A stretch of 6,694 bases of DNA from an uncultured Clostridia bacterium (lineage in GTDB: Bacteria > Bacillota > Clostridia > Oscillospirales > Butyricicoccaceae): contig CAJUJQ010000163.1 of the NCBI GenBank assembly GCA_910586575.1, positions 1 through 6,694 of the forward strand. Reading direction: 5' to 3'. Below, piece after piece: positions 1 through 6,438 of this stretch; position 1 is the first letter of the stretch; each line of letters begins with the position of its first letter. Both the position numbers and the translations under genes were made by a program. The notes under the pieces were generated by a model. The model did no database searches, had not been told where the DNA came from, and was given only the letters and a program-made list of their open reading frames with translations.

Positions 1-89
1 CCGCCCGCCGCGCAGGCGAACCGAACGGCAAACTTTAACGCACACGAGTATAAATATTGTTTTTAAAGCGGCATAACTGCTTTAGCCGT

Positions 90-132
90 AAAAAAGGCCG
101 CCCCCCAAACGCGCGGGCGTTCGGAGGGCGGC
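90..132 (-). terminator. Rho-independent terminator ending the ABC/repeat-protein operon
   Basis: Read on the minus strand, GCCGCCC (132-126) pairs with GGGCGGC (103-97). The stem continues inward, with mismatches, through a GGC/GCG-rich section, and six T residues follow (95-90). It starts about 28 nt after the TAA stop of the repeat protein. On the plus strand the hairpin is followed by AAAGGC rather than a T-run, so it works in one direction only. The remaining left edge, 1-89, shows no ORF or convincing promoter. Confidence 0.88.
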
Positions 133-160
133 AAAGGCTTGCAAAACCGGTTAGCAGCTT

Positions 161-1177
161 TTAACGGTCCATTAGAATCAGGTTTTGGATTTGGTTGCGC
201 CCCGTGCCGCTTTGCAGCAGATAGACGCTGTAAATGGCGTTGCTGGTGACGTTTAGGTACAGTGAGCCGAAGGTCTCATACGGCGGGTACATGCCCAGCC
301 ATGCGGAATCCAGCGTTTCGATATCGGCGTAAGCCGGCATCGGCGCCATATTGGTATCCGCGTAGAAGAACTGGTACGTGCCCGGCATAATGCGCTTGAA
401 CGCGCCGACTTCCTTAAACCGAAGGTCACTGTACACGACGCGCCCGTCGCTCATCAGCACGTCAAGCGGCCCGCTGTTGATTGCCAGGTTGCCAATGCGG
501 AAGCTCGAATAGCCGTTGCCGGGAGGGCAGCAGGTATCGGTAATCTGCATCAAATCCAATCCGCCCGCCGTGTTGATAATCGCAATTGTGGAAATCGAGT
601 TCGCCTGGAACGGCATGGTTTTCTGGATGTAGACATAGCCGTCCGTGCCGACAACGCTCACCGTCCGGTAGCCTGCCCGCACCTGCCCGTAGCTGCTCGC
701 CGAGGCGTAATTCAGCAGGTTGACAAAGCGGTTGTTGCCCACCAGCACCCGGAACGCCGGGTAATTATACGCCGCGTTCAGGAACCGCACCTTGGCAGAG
801 CCGGATAAAATCGTGCCGATGATGCTCGGCAGGATGGAGGTTCCGGTATTCCAGCCGTTGTTGCCGGGATAGACGGGGCCGCCTTCGCCGGGGTTCGGCA
901 GCGGAATCACGGGGGTGCCCGCGATGTCATTGCCGGGATAGACGGGGCCGCCCTCGCCCGGGTTCGGCAGCGGGATGACCGGGGTGCCCGCAAGGTCGTC
1001 GCCGGGATAGACGGGGCCGCCCTCGCCCGGGTTCGGCAGCGGAATCACGGGGGTGCCCGCGAGGTCGTCGCCGGGATAGACAGGGCCGCCCTCGCCCGGG
1101 TTCGGCAGCGGAATGACAGGCTCCGCCCCCCTTGCAGACGCGGCCTGATTTTCAGACATATAATTTTCTTGTGCCAT
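161..1177 (-). CDS. DUF4397-like protein with four N-terminal Pro/Gly-rich repeats, no signal peptide
   Basis: Residue numbers here count from the upstream ATG at 1205-1207. Residues 30-117 form four near-identical 23-residue repeats with core VIPLPNPGEGGPVYPG. A hydrophobic linker (about 124-136) leads to a region starting KVRFLNAAYNYPAFRVLV (139-156) that has the look of DUF4397, a beta-sandwich domain common in Bacillota surface or secreted proteins. A second unit (FRIGNLAINSGPLDVLM onward) seems to repeat the same fold, after a Cys-Cys pair at 226-227. There is no N-terminal hydrophobic stretch, lipobox, LPXTG or other anchor, so export, if any, is not by the usual Sec signal. The gene follows the permease by under 100 nt with no promoter visible between them, and ends at a terminator, so it is probably the last gene of the ABC operon. 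The upstream ATG at 1205-1207 directly abuts the AAAGGAGG ribosome site (zero spacing), so I prefer the ATG at 1175-1177 (MAQENYMSENQ, 338 aa). The ATG at 1157-1159 is also possible. Function unknown. Confidence 0.8.
   Translation of the reverse strand: MAQENYMSENQAASARGAEPVIPLPNPGEGGPVYPGDDLAGTPVIPLPNPGEGGPVYPGDDLAGTPVIPLPNPGEGGPVYPGNDIAGTPVIPLPNPGEGGPVYPGNNGWNTGTSILPSIIGTILSGSAKVRFLNAAYNYPAFRVLVGNNRFVNLLNYASASSYGQVRAGYRTVSVVGTDGYVYIQKTMPFQANSISTIAIINTAGGLDLMQITDTCCPPGNGYSSFRIGNLAINSGPLDVLMSDGRVVYSDLRFKEVGAFKRIMPGTYQFFYADTNMAPMPAYADIETLDSAWLGMYPPYETFGSLYLNVTSNAIYSVYLLQSGTGRNQIQNLILMDR
857..1120 (-). repeat. Tandem 69-bp coding repeat, about four copies
   Basis: Four in-frame copies of a 69-bp unit encode PVIPLPNPGEGGPVYPG followed by a variable tail: DDLAGT, DDLAGT, NDIAGT, and NN in the last, shorter copy. 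At DNA level the copies differ mostly by silent changes. For example, the segment encoding PVIP reads GGAATCACGGGGG in two copies and GGGATGACCGGGG in another (plus strand). Each unit carries five prolines and four to five glycines plus acidic residues, which suggests an extended, flexible stalk rather than a folded domain. Confidence 0.95.
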
Positions 1178-1186
1178 ATTCGGTAA

Positions 1187-1235
1187 GCCGGAACAGCGTT
1201 CCGGCATCCTCCTTTCAGATGATACTGCATCATCT
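1187..1235 (-). promoter_or_regulatory. Ribosome binding site between two perfect hairpins, upstream of the repeat protein
   Basis: In mRNA order there is a 7-bp hairpin (1235-1217, loop GCAGT), then a strong AAAGGAGG (1215-1208), then an 8-bp hairpin GCCGGAAC-GCT-GTTCCGGC (1205-1187), then TTACCGAAT and ATG at 1177. The first ATG (1207) touches the Shine-Dalgarno sequence and is too close for normal initiation. The ATG at 1177 is 30 nt away in linear sequence, but only about 11 nt away if the second hairpin is looped out. That the hairpin sets the spacing is inference; the palindromes and the site are directly visible. Confidence 0.6.
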
Positions 1236-1266
1236 TATGCGGAGGGGGTGGGAGCCGTTCTCGCTG

Positions 1267-3822
1267 TCAGGCTAAGTCGTCGCGCAGCGCGTCAATGATA
1301 TTTTCCTTCTTGATTTTGCTGACCGAATACAGCATGGTAACGAACACAATCAACAGGATGCTGAAAATGCTAATCCCGGTTGCACCCCATGGAATGGTAA
1401 GACTGATTTCTTCCGCGCCGCCCGCGAACATCCCCTTATAAATCAGGTACGAGGACAGCAGCGAAAGCGGTATCCCGAGCAACAGCGCCCGCAGCCCATA
1501 AAAGGCGCATTCAAAATTCATCATTTTTTGAAAGCTCCGGTCCGACATGCCGACCGAACGCAGCATGGCAAGCTCCCGCCTGCGCAGTTTGATATTGGTC
1601 GAAATCGTATTGAATACATTTGCCGCCGCAATCAGCGAAATCATCACAATAAACGCATAGGCGAATACGTTGGCTATGAAAATCATGTTAGTATTTTGCG
1701 AGCTCATTTGGCTCATGTTCAGGAGCGTGTAACCAGCGGAAGGCCTCGCGCCGGACAGGATATCCCGCATGCCCGCCTCAGACTTGGACGGGTGGTCCGA
1801 CTGGAAGGTCATGCCCTTGCCTTCGAGCAGCAGGCTGACGCCTTCAAATTGGTGCTTCATTTCCCAGGGCGCGGCCGCTATAAAGAAATACGGCTGGTCG
1901 TCCGGCGCGGTGATGTCCGTCACCGCGTCATAGGGCACGAAGGTTTCCAGCCGGAGCGTGACCGCCTTTGGCTGCGCGGCGGGGTCCTCCGGGGTCAGCG
2001 TTACATCGATTCCCGCGCCGCTGAACATATCGGTAAATTCGTCCAGCTCAATCATGCGGTTTCGGTTTTGAATATCGATTTTGGCGGTGGAGAGCAGCGG
2101 CGCGCCCTCCCCGGAAAAGTCCGCCTCGGACAGCCCGGCACGCTCGATCAGCGCTTTCCAGCGCGGTTCGTCCAGGAACTGGATTTGCAGGCGCAGCGGG
2201 TATTCCTCCGCTTCGCCCATGACCGAGCGGAACTGCTCCGTGCAGCGCTCCGCCGGGATGGTGCACGCGTACCGGCGTACCTCCTGATAGCCGCTGCCGG
2301 TGACGCTGTCCACCGTTTTTAACTGCTCGTAGAGCGACAGGAATTCCTCGTCGGGCAGATTCTTGGCGGACAACGATAAATCGATATCGGTATAAACAAT
2401 CGCCGCCTCGGACGCTTGCCGGAGGTAAATCACAAAGGCGTTTGTCGAGACGAACAGCAACATACTCAGTGTGAGCGAAAGCACAATGCTGCGGTAGCGC
2501 TTGTGGTTGCGCTTGAAGTTCTTGAGCGCCAGCGTCCCCTCAAATCCGAACAGCCGGCCCGACAGCCGGGAAACCTTCATCGCCCCGGCTTCGACCTTGA
2601 TTTCCCCGGTCTGGCGGATGCAGTCCATCACCGGCACAGAAACTGCCTTCTTCGCAGGGATATACGCCGAAATCAGGATTGTAACCAGCGCAATCACCGC
2701 CGCCGCGAGGATGGCAGGGGGAGAGACTACCAGCGTCAGCGGATTGCTGTACATCAAGCCCTGAAAGTTGCGCTCCACCAGCGCAATCATCGCGCGGATA
2801 GCCGCCAGCCCCAGCACGATGCCGAGCGGGATGCCTGCCGCGCCAATGCACAAGCCCTCAAACAGCACCGAGACGCGCAGCTGCCGTTCGGTCGCGCCGA
2901 CCGACAGCAGGATTCCCAGCTGATGGGTGCGCTCGTTCAGCGAGATATTGAACGCGTTGTGAATCAGGAAAACCGAGCCGATCGTAATAATGGCAATCAC
3001 CACGCCGCCGACCGCCAGCATCAGGGTTGTAAAGATTTTATCACCGGAAAGCCCCATGAAACGAAGCACATTATCATTGAGCACCGAATGACAGCCGGCC
3101 GCCGTGCGCTCCCGGTAGGAATGTACCTTTGATGGCTTCCCAAGTGTCACAAAGACCGAATAACTGCTTGCCGCCGGTGCGTTGTCCACCCGTGTTATCA
3201 GGGTGAAACCCGGCGCGCTGCCCGGCTCGTACTGCGGGTGCTGGCACACGCCAACGACCGTAAAGCGCCGCGTCCCGCGCGGGGTAAAGGTTTCCTGTGC
3301 GTCGTAGCGGTCGGCCTGCCCGAGCGGGCGCCCGTCCTGGCTGCGCTCGCCGAGCGTCAGCGTGATTTCGCTGCCTTCCGCCAGGGAAACGCCGCCGGTT
3401 GCCTGCACGCCGCCGGACACAATCACTTCGCTGTCATTCTCCGGCAGCCTGCCCGAAATCACGTTGACCGGCAGGCTTTGGAACGCTTTTTCGTTATAGC
3501 CGGTCACAAACAGATAGGGTTTGTCCGGATTTTGGCTTCCTTCCAGCACCGCGTAGCCGAGGTTCTCTGCGCAGGCAGCGTCCAGCACGTTTTCATCCTG
3601 CGTGCGCGCCTTCACAAACTCGTCGGATACGTCGAAAAATCCAACGTGCCAGCCGCCGTACCGCTCCGCCGCGCCCTTTGCCATGTAGTCCAGAAGCGAG
3701 ATGCCAAAGGAGGTCACCCCGGTCAGCAGCGCCGCCGACAGCACGACGCCAATCACCGTAACCACCGTGCGCGCGCGGCTTTTCACCAATCCCTGAAGGG
3801 CGATTTTATGAAAGATGTTCAT
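1267..3822 (-). CDS. FtsX/MacB-type ABC transporter permease, duplicated 4+4 helices
   Basis: An 851-residue inner-membrane permease. Predicted layout: helix 1 (20-43), extracytoplasmic domain 1 (about 45-262), helices 2-4 (264-290, 319-347, 368-390), cytoplasmic linker, helix 5 (446-467), extracytoplasmic domain 2 (470-710), helices 6-8 (714-740, 770-797, 813-835). Each half carries the FtsX cytoplasmic loop signature: NERTHQLGILLSVGATERQL at 296-315 and LRRRELAMLRSVGMSDRSF at 746-764. MacB/LolC-type permeases use ATP hydrolysis to drive motion of extracytoplasmic domains instead of moving a substrate through a channel. BceB-type permeases normally have 10 helices and a single large outer domain, so this is a different subtype. 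It starts at the ATG at 3820-3822, inside the ATGA overlap with the ATPase stop, which implies translational coupling. Substrate unknown; a membrane-active peptide or lipid is likely from the context of a two-helix kinase and its regulator. Confidence 0.93.
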   Translation of the reverse strand: MNIFHKIALQGLVKSRARTVVTVIGVVLSAALLTGVTSFGISLLDYMAKGAAERYGGWHVGFFDVSDEFVKARTQDENVLDAACAENLGYAVLEGSQNPDKPYLFVTGYNEKAFQSLPVNVISGRLPENDSEVIVSGGVQATGGVSLAEGSEITLTLGERSQDGRPLGQADRYDAQETFTPRGTRRFTVVGVCQHPQYEPGSAPGFTLITRVDNAPAASSYSVFVTLGKPSKVHSYRERTAAGCHSVLNDNVLRFMGLSGDKIFTTLMLAVGGVVIAIITIGSVFLIHNAFNISLNERTHQLGILLSVGATERQLRVSVLFEGLCIGAAGIPLGIVLGLAAIRAMIALVERNFQGLMYSNPLTLVVSPPAILAAAVIALVTILISAYIPAKKAVSVPVMDCIRQTGEIKVEAGAMKVSRLSGRLFGFEGTLALKNFKRNHKRYRSIVLSLTLSMLLFVSTNAFVIYLRQASEAAIVYTDIDLSLSAKNLPDEEFLSLYEQLKTVDSVTGSGYQEVRRYACTIPAERCTEQFRSVMGEAEEYPLRLQIQFLDEPRWKALIERAGLSEADFSGEGAPLLSTAKIDIQNRNRMIELDEFTDMFSGAGIDVTLTPEDPAAQPKAVTLRLETFVPYDAVTDITAPDDQPYFFIAAAPWEMKHQFEGVSLLLEGKGMTFQSDHPSKSEAGMRDILSGARPSAGYTLLNMSQMSSQNTNMIFIANVFAYAFIVMISLIAAANVFNTISTNIKLRRRELAMLRSVGMSDRSFQKMMNFECAFYGLRALLLGIPLSLLSSYLIYKGMFAGGAEEISLTIPWGATGISIFSILLIVFVTMLYSVSKIKKENIIDALRDDLA

Positions 3823-4508
3823 GGGCGCGCCGCCTGCCTTTCGTCCCGCACGATGCGGCCATCCGAAACGGTAACAATCCGGTTGGCCTGCAAGGCGATG
3901 TTCTCATCGTGGGTGACCAAAATCAGCGTTTGCCCATACTTTTGGTGGCTTAATTTTAACAGGCGGATAATCTCGAAGCTGTTCCGGCTGTCCAGTGAAC
4001 CGGTCGGCTCATCCGCTAGGCACACCTGCGGCGCGTTCATCAATGCGCGGCCAATCGCGACGCGCTGCTGCTGCCCGCCCGAAAGCTGGTTCGGCAAATG
4101 GGTGCGGCGCTCCTCCAGGCCGAGCAGCTCGAGCAGCTCCTCGAGACGCTCCCGGTTGACCTTGCGCCGGTCCATGAGGATGGGAAGCGTGATGTTTTCC
4201 ACCACGTTCAGGGTGGGAATTAAGTTGTGGAACTGATAAATCAGCCCGACCTGGCGGCGGCGGAAAACCGCAAGCTTCTCATTGCTTTGCGCGTAAACGT
4301 CCTGCCCGTCGAGACAAACCTTGCCGCCGGTCGGCACGTCTATCCCGGCGATGATGTGCAGCAGCGTCGATTTCCCCGAGCCGGAGGAACCAATGATGGA
4401 AACGAAATCCCCGCGTTCGATTTCCAGCGAAACATGGTCGAGCGCGACAACCTGGTTCCCAGGGTCGCCGTAGATCTTGGAAAGGTTTTCAATCTTCAAA
4501 AAGCCCAT
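3819..4508 (-). CDS. ABC transporter ATP-binding protein (MacB/LolD/BceA type)
   Basis: A 229-residue cytoplasmic ATPase that powers the downstream permease. All motifs are present and intact: Walker A GSSGSGKST (40-48), Q-loop glutamine at 92 in YQFHNLIP, signature LSGGQQQR (142-149), Walker B VCLADEP with catalytic Glu167, D-loop SLD (171-173) and switch His200. Length and the LIPTLNVVENITLP stretch are typical of the MacB/LolD group that pairs with FtsX permeases. The ATG start is supported by AAAGGAG at 4518-4524, 9 nt upstream. It is the first gene after the 231-bp control region and overlaps the permease by 4 nt, so the two should be made in fixed ratio. Nothing looks degenerate. The exact substrate cannot be read from this protein. 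Confidence 0.96.
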   Translation of the reverse strand: MGFLKIENLSKIYGDPGNQVVALDHVSLEIERGDFVSIIGSSGSGKSTLLHIIAGIDVPTGGKVCLDGQDVYAQSNEKLAVFRRRQVGLIYQFHNLIPTLNVVENITLPILMDRRKVNRERLEELLELLGLEERRTHLPNQLSGGQQQRVAIGRALMNAPQVCLADEPTGSLDSRNSFEIIRLLKLSHQKYGQTLILVTHDENIALQANRIVTVSDGRIVRDERQAARP

Positions 4509-4526
4509 TCTGCAAAACTCCTTTTT

Positions 4527-4557
4527 CTATGATATGCTTTTATCATAGCCGGTTCCG
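4527..4557 (-). promoter_or_regulatory. Activator-type promoter of the ABC operon, -10 inside a palindrome
   Basis: Minus-strand TATGAT (4547-4542) is a 5-of-6 match to the -10 consensus. With a 17-bp spacer the -35 position reads ACCGCC, which is not a -35 box, as expected for a promoter needing an activator. The -10 lies in one arm of an 8-bp perfect inverted repeat, CTATGATA-N6-TATCATAG (4548-4527). A start near 4535 would give a leader of about 27 nt that includes the AAAGGAG site. The start point is predicted, not measured. Confidence 0.6.
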
Positions 4558-4595
4558 CTGACAGGGCGGTGACTTTCCGGTGACAATTCTGTCAC
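4558..4595 (-). promoter_or_regulatory. Probable response-regulator operator: inverted repeat plus 11-bp-period triple direct repeat
   Basis: On the minus strand, TTGTCAC (4586-4580), AAGTCAC (4575-4569) and CTGTCAG (4564-4558) are spaced exactly 11 bp apart, with 4-bp gaps. The last ends 10 bp before the -10 box. This is the geometry of PhoB/OmpR-family boxes (7-bp direct repeats, 4-bp spacers). The first repeat also pairs with an inverted copy to give GTGACA-GAAT-TGTCAC (4595-4580), which resembles the TnACA-N4-TGTAA inverted repeat reported for BceR-type regulators, with one mismatch. The regulator encoded in this window is the obvious candidate to bind here (inference). Confidence 0.65.
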
Positions 4596-4664
4596 TTCAG
4601 GAACTGATCAATAACTTGCGACAATCGCCTGCATCTTCTTCCGCCATACCGCGCCCGGTTTCTT

Positions 4665-4727
4665 TGACAAGCGGCAGCCTGCGGAAAAACGCCTTGTCTG
4701 GCGAAAGAATCTGCGGCGCGCTTGTCA
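4665..4727 (-). other. Nine-bp inverted repeat enclosing a small hairpin with a T-run, between kinase and ABC genes
   Basis: TGACAAGCG (minus 4727-4719) and CGCTTGTCA (4673-4665) are perfect inverted arms 45 bp apart, with a further GCAG/CTGC pairing inside. Within the loop, CGCC-AGACAA-GGCG (4703-4690) is followed by five T residues (4689-4685), a weak terminator candidate with only a 4-bp stem. It begins 13 nt after the kinase stop, so it could reduce read-through from the regulator-kinase operon into the ABC operon, leaving the latter to its own promoter. Each arm also contains a TTGTCA-like motif, so regulator binding is another possibility. Confidence 0.4.
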
Positions 4728-4739
4728 CAATTTATTTCT

Positions 4740-5735
4740 TCACAGTTCCTTAGGGAAGCGAATCAGGAACAGCGCGCCGCCCTCCGGGTGGTTCCGTGCC
4801 GTGACCGTGCCGCCCTGCCGCGTGATAATCGTCCGGCACAGCGCCAGCCCGATCCCACAGCCCGCCGTTCCCGTATTTTTCCCGCGGTAGAAACGCTCAA
4901 ACAGGTTCGGCAAATCCTCCGCGGAAAAGCCCGCGCCGCTGTCCCGGATATGCAGCTCGGTAGAAAGCGGCGTGTCCGTACACGTAACCTCTATCACGCC
5001 GTTTTCCCCGGCGCTTTCCATGCAGTTTTTCAGGATGTTTTGCAGGGCTTCGGCCAGCCAGCCCGCGTCACAGGTGATGCTGACACCCTCCGGGACCGCC
5101 GTCCGAACCGTAATGCCACGCAGCTCCATCGGGATTTGCAGCGGGCGCAGCGCTGCCTGTACCAGCCGCCCGACCCCGGCCCTTTCCGGTTGGAATACCA
5201 CAATCCCCGCGTCCAGCCGGGACAGCTTGAGCAGCGCGGTCAGCAGGTAGTCCATGCGCGAGAGCAGCCCCTCCGCTTCGCGCAGCAGGTCCCCGCGCGC
5301 GCGTTTCTTTGGCTCGTCCGCCAGCAGCGACAGGATGATATTCACCGAGGTCAGCGGCGTGCGCAGCTGGTGCGCGATATCCGCCAGTGAGTCGGCGAGA
5401 TGTTCCTTTTCCCGCTTGAGGGATTCGTTTTGCTGCCGGATGCGCAGGGTCATTTTGGTGATTTCGCTTTGCAGGATGGAAAGCTCCCCTTCCTCCGCGT
5501 CCTCGATGAATAACCGGTCACTGTTGTGCAGCACCAGGTCGATTTGCTCCGAAAGCCGCGCGATGCGCCGGTAACGTTTGCGCGTGAAGCAAAAAACCAC
5601 CGTCCCCAGCACAGCGGCGCAAAGCAGCGCCATCCATCCCGCTGCCGGGTGCACCGCGAACCCCGCCGCCGTCAGGCACGCTGACAGCGCGCAGAAGATT
5701 GCCGCCGCCTGCCGCAGCTCCTTATTCCGCAGCAT
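4740..5735 (-). CDS. Intramembrane-sensing sensor histidine kinase
   Basis: A 331-residue membrane kinase that would phosphorylate the response regulator encoded just upstream. Two helices (about residues 8-28 and 31-50) are joined by only a few residues, so there is no extracellular sensor domain; a basic stretch and a cytoplasmic linker follow. Catalytic motifs are complete: H-box DIAHQLRTPLTS with phospho-acceptor His122, N-box LQNILKNCMESA (Asn237), G1 DSGAGF (265-270), F-box FERFYRG (279-285) and G2 GCGIGLAL (292-299). Kinases of this build (BceS/LiaS-like) usually need a partner membrane protein, often an ABC transporter, to sense the stimulus; the ABC pair downstream fits that role (inference). 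I chose the ATG at 5733-5735 because GGGGGA lies 5 nt upstream. The ORF can extend to a GTG at 5763-5765 (341 aa), but that start lacks a good ribosome site. It overlaps the regulator by 14 nt. Confidence 0.95.
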   Translation of the reverse strand: MLRNKELRQAAAIFCALSACLTAAGFAVHPAAGWMALLCAAVLGTVVFCFTRKRYRRIARLSEQIDLVLHNSDRLFIEDAEEGELSILQSEITKMTLRIRQQNESLKREKEHLADSLADIAHQLRTPLTSVNIILSLLADEPKKRARGDLLREAEGLLSRMDYLLTALLKLSRLDAGIVVFQPERAGVGRLVQAALRPLQIPMELRGITVRTAVPEGVSITCDAGWLAEALQNILKNCMESAGENGVIEVTCTDTPLSTELHIRDSGAGFSAEDLPNLFERFYRGKNTGTAGCGIGLALCRTIITRQGGTVTARNHPEGGALFLIRFPKEL

Positions 5736-6408
5736 GCGCGTCCCCCAGACGGTAGCCCGTGCCACGCACGGTCAGGATAATTTTCGGGCTGGATGGGTCG
5801 TCCTCGATTTTCTCGCGCAGGCGCTTGATATAGACCGTCAGTGTGTTGTCGTTGACGAATTCCCCCGCCGCGTCCCATAGCTCGTCCAGCAGCTTGCCCC
5901 GCGTGAGGATGCTTTTCGGGTTGCTCAGGAATACCAGCAGCAGCCGGTATTCCAGCGCCGACAGGAACAGCTCCTTGCCGCCCTTCCGTACCACCCCGCT
6001 GGATGGGTCCGCTTGCAGCCCCTGGATTTCAAATACTGAACCGGCGCGGCTGTTCTTGCGCAGCGCCGCACCAATCCGCGCGACCAGCTCCCGTGGGCGG
6101 AATGGCTTGATCACATAGTCGTCCGCACCCAGGTTTAATCCGGTTACGACGCTCGATTCGTCGCCGGAGGCGGTCAGGAAAATGACCGGGATGTGCTGCG
6201 CTGCCTTGATTTCTGTGCAGAGCGGGAAGCCGTTCCCGTCCGAAAGCGAGATGTCAACCAGCGCCAGGTCGAAACGCTTCTGCGATAGCAAAGCGCGCGC
6301 TTCCCGGCAGGTCGGGGCGTGGGCCACCCCGTAGCCCTCGCCCTGTAACAGCCGGGTTAGGTTGCGGGCAATCGCGTGGTCGTCCTCGATGAGGAATATT
6401 TCTTTCAT
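5722..6408 (-). CDS. OmpR/PhoB-family response regulator
   Basis: A 228-residue two-component regulator. The receiver domain (1 to about 118) has the acidic pocket EDD at 8-10, phospho-acceptor Asp52 in LALVDISLSDGNG, Thr79 and Lys101 in VIKPFRP. The winged-helix DNA-binding domain (about 125-221) has LSALEYRLL, the recognition-helix region NDNTLTVYIKRLREKIE and the terminal VRGTGYRL wing. It should bind DNA as a dimer on tandem half-sites when phosphorylated by the adjacent kinase. The ATG at 6406-6408 is preceded by GGTGGA with a 6-nt gap and gives the usual N-terminus MKEIFLIEDD. An in-frame GTG at 6463-6465 would add 19 basic, non-homologous-looking residues and is not favoured. It is the first gene after a strong promoter and overlaps the kinase by 14 nt. 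The TTGTCA-type repeats seen upstream of the ABC genes are not seen upstream of this gene, so it is probably expressed at a basal level and not autoregulated. Confidence 0.97.
   Translation of the reverse strand: MKEIFLIEDDHAIARNLTRLLQGEGYGVAHAPTCREARALLSQKRFDLALVDISLSDGNGFPLCTEIKAAQHIPVIFLTASGDESSVVTGLNLGADDYVIKPFRPRELVARIGAALRKNSRAGSVFEIQGLQADPSSGVVRKGGKELFLSALEYRLLLVFLSNPKSILTRGKLLDELWDAAGEFVNDNTLTVYIKRLREKIEDDPSSPKIILTVRGTGYRLGDAHAAE
5741..5746 (-). promoter_or_regulatory. Ribosome binding site deciding the kinase start
   Basis: Minus-strand GGGGGA sits 5 nt before the ATG at 5735 and lies inside the end of the response-regulator gene. It favours the 331-residue kinase over the GTG-started form. 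Because it is within translated sequence, ribosomes finishing the regulator would pass over it, consistent with translational coupling. Confidence 0.55.
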
Positions 6409-6438
6409 GGTTGTTCCACCAGCCTTTTTTTGTGGTCT

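Noticed and set aside
41..60. TATAAATATT as a promoter -10 near the left edge
   Set aside because: Neither strand has a matching -35 at a suitable distance, and no gene start is visible within the window.
1528..2322. Long plus-strand open frame opposite the permease
   Set aside because: It lies wholly antisense to the well-supported permease. Its translation is rich in Arg, His and Gln with no domain or membrane pattern, and no ribosome site is evident. High G+C in the opposite frame explains the lack of stops.
3238..4236. Plus-strand open frame of 332 codons across the permease-ATPase junction
   Set aside because: It is antisense to two genes with intact motifs, including the ATPase signature and Walker B. 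Low-complexity serine/arginine stretches in it mirror the ATPase codons. It is a shadow frame.
4664..4692. Plus-strand TTGACA as a -35 box
   Set aside because: It is a perfect hexamer, but no -10-like sequence occurs 16-18 bp downstream on the plus strand and no plus-strand gene follows. It is better explained as one arm of the inverted repeat.
4600..4735. Small minus-strand frame (GTG start, about 46 codons) between the kinase and ATPase genes
   Set aside because: There is no good ribosome site, no recognisable product, and it overlaps the inverted repeat in the control region. Too weak to list as a gene.
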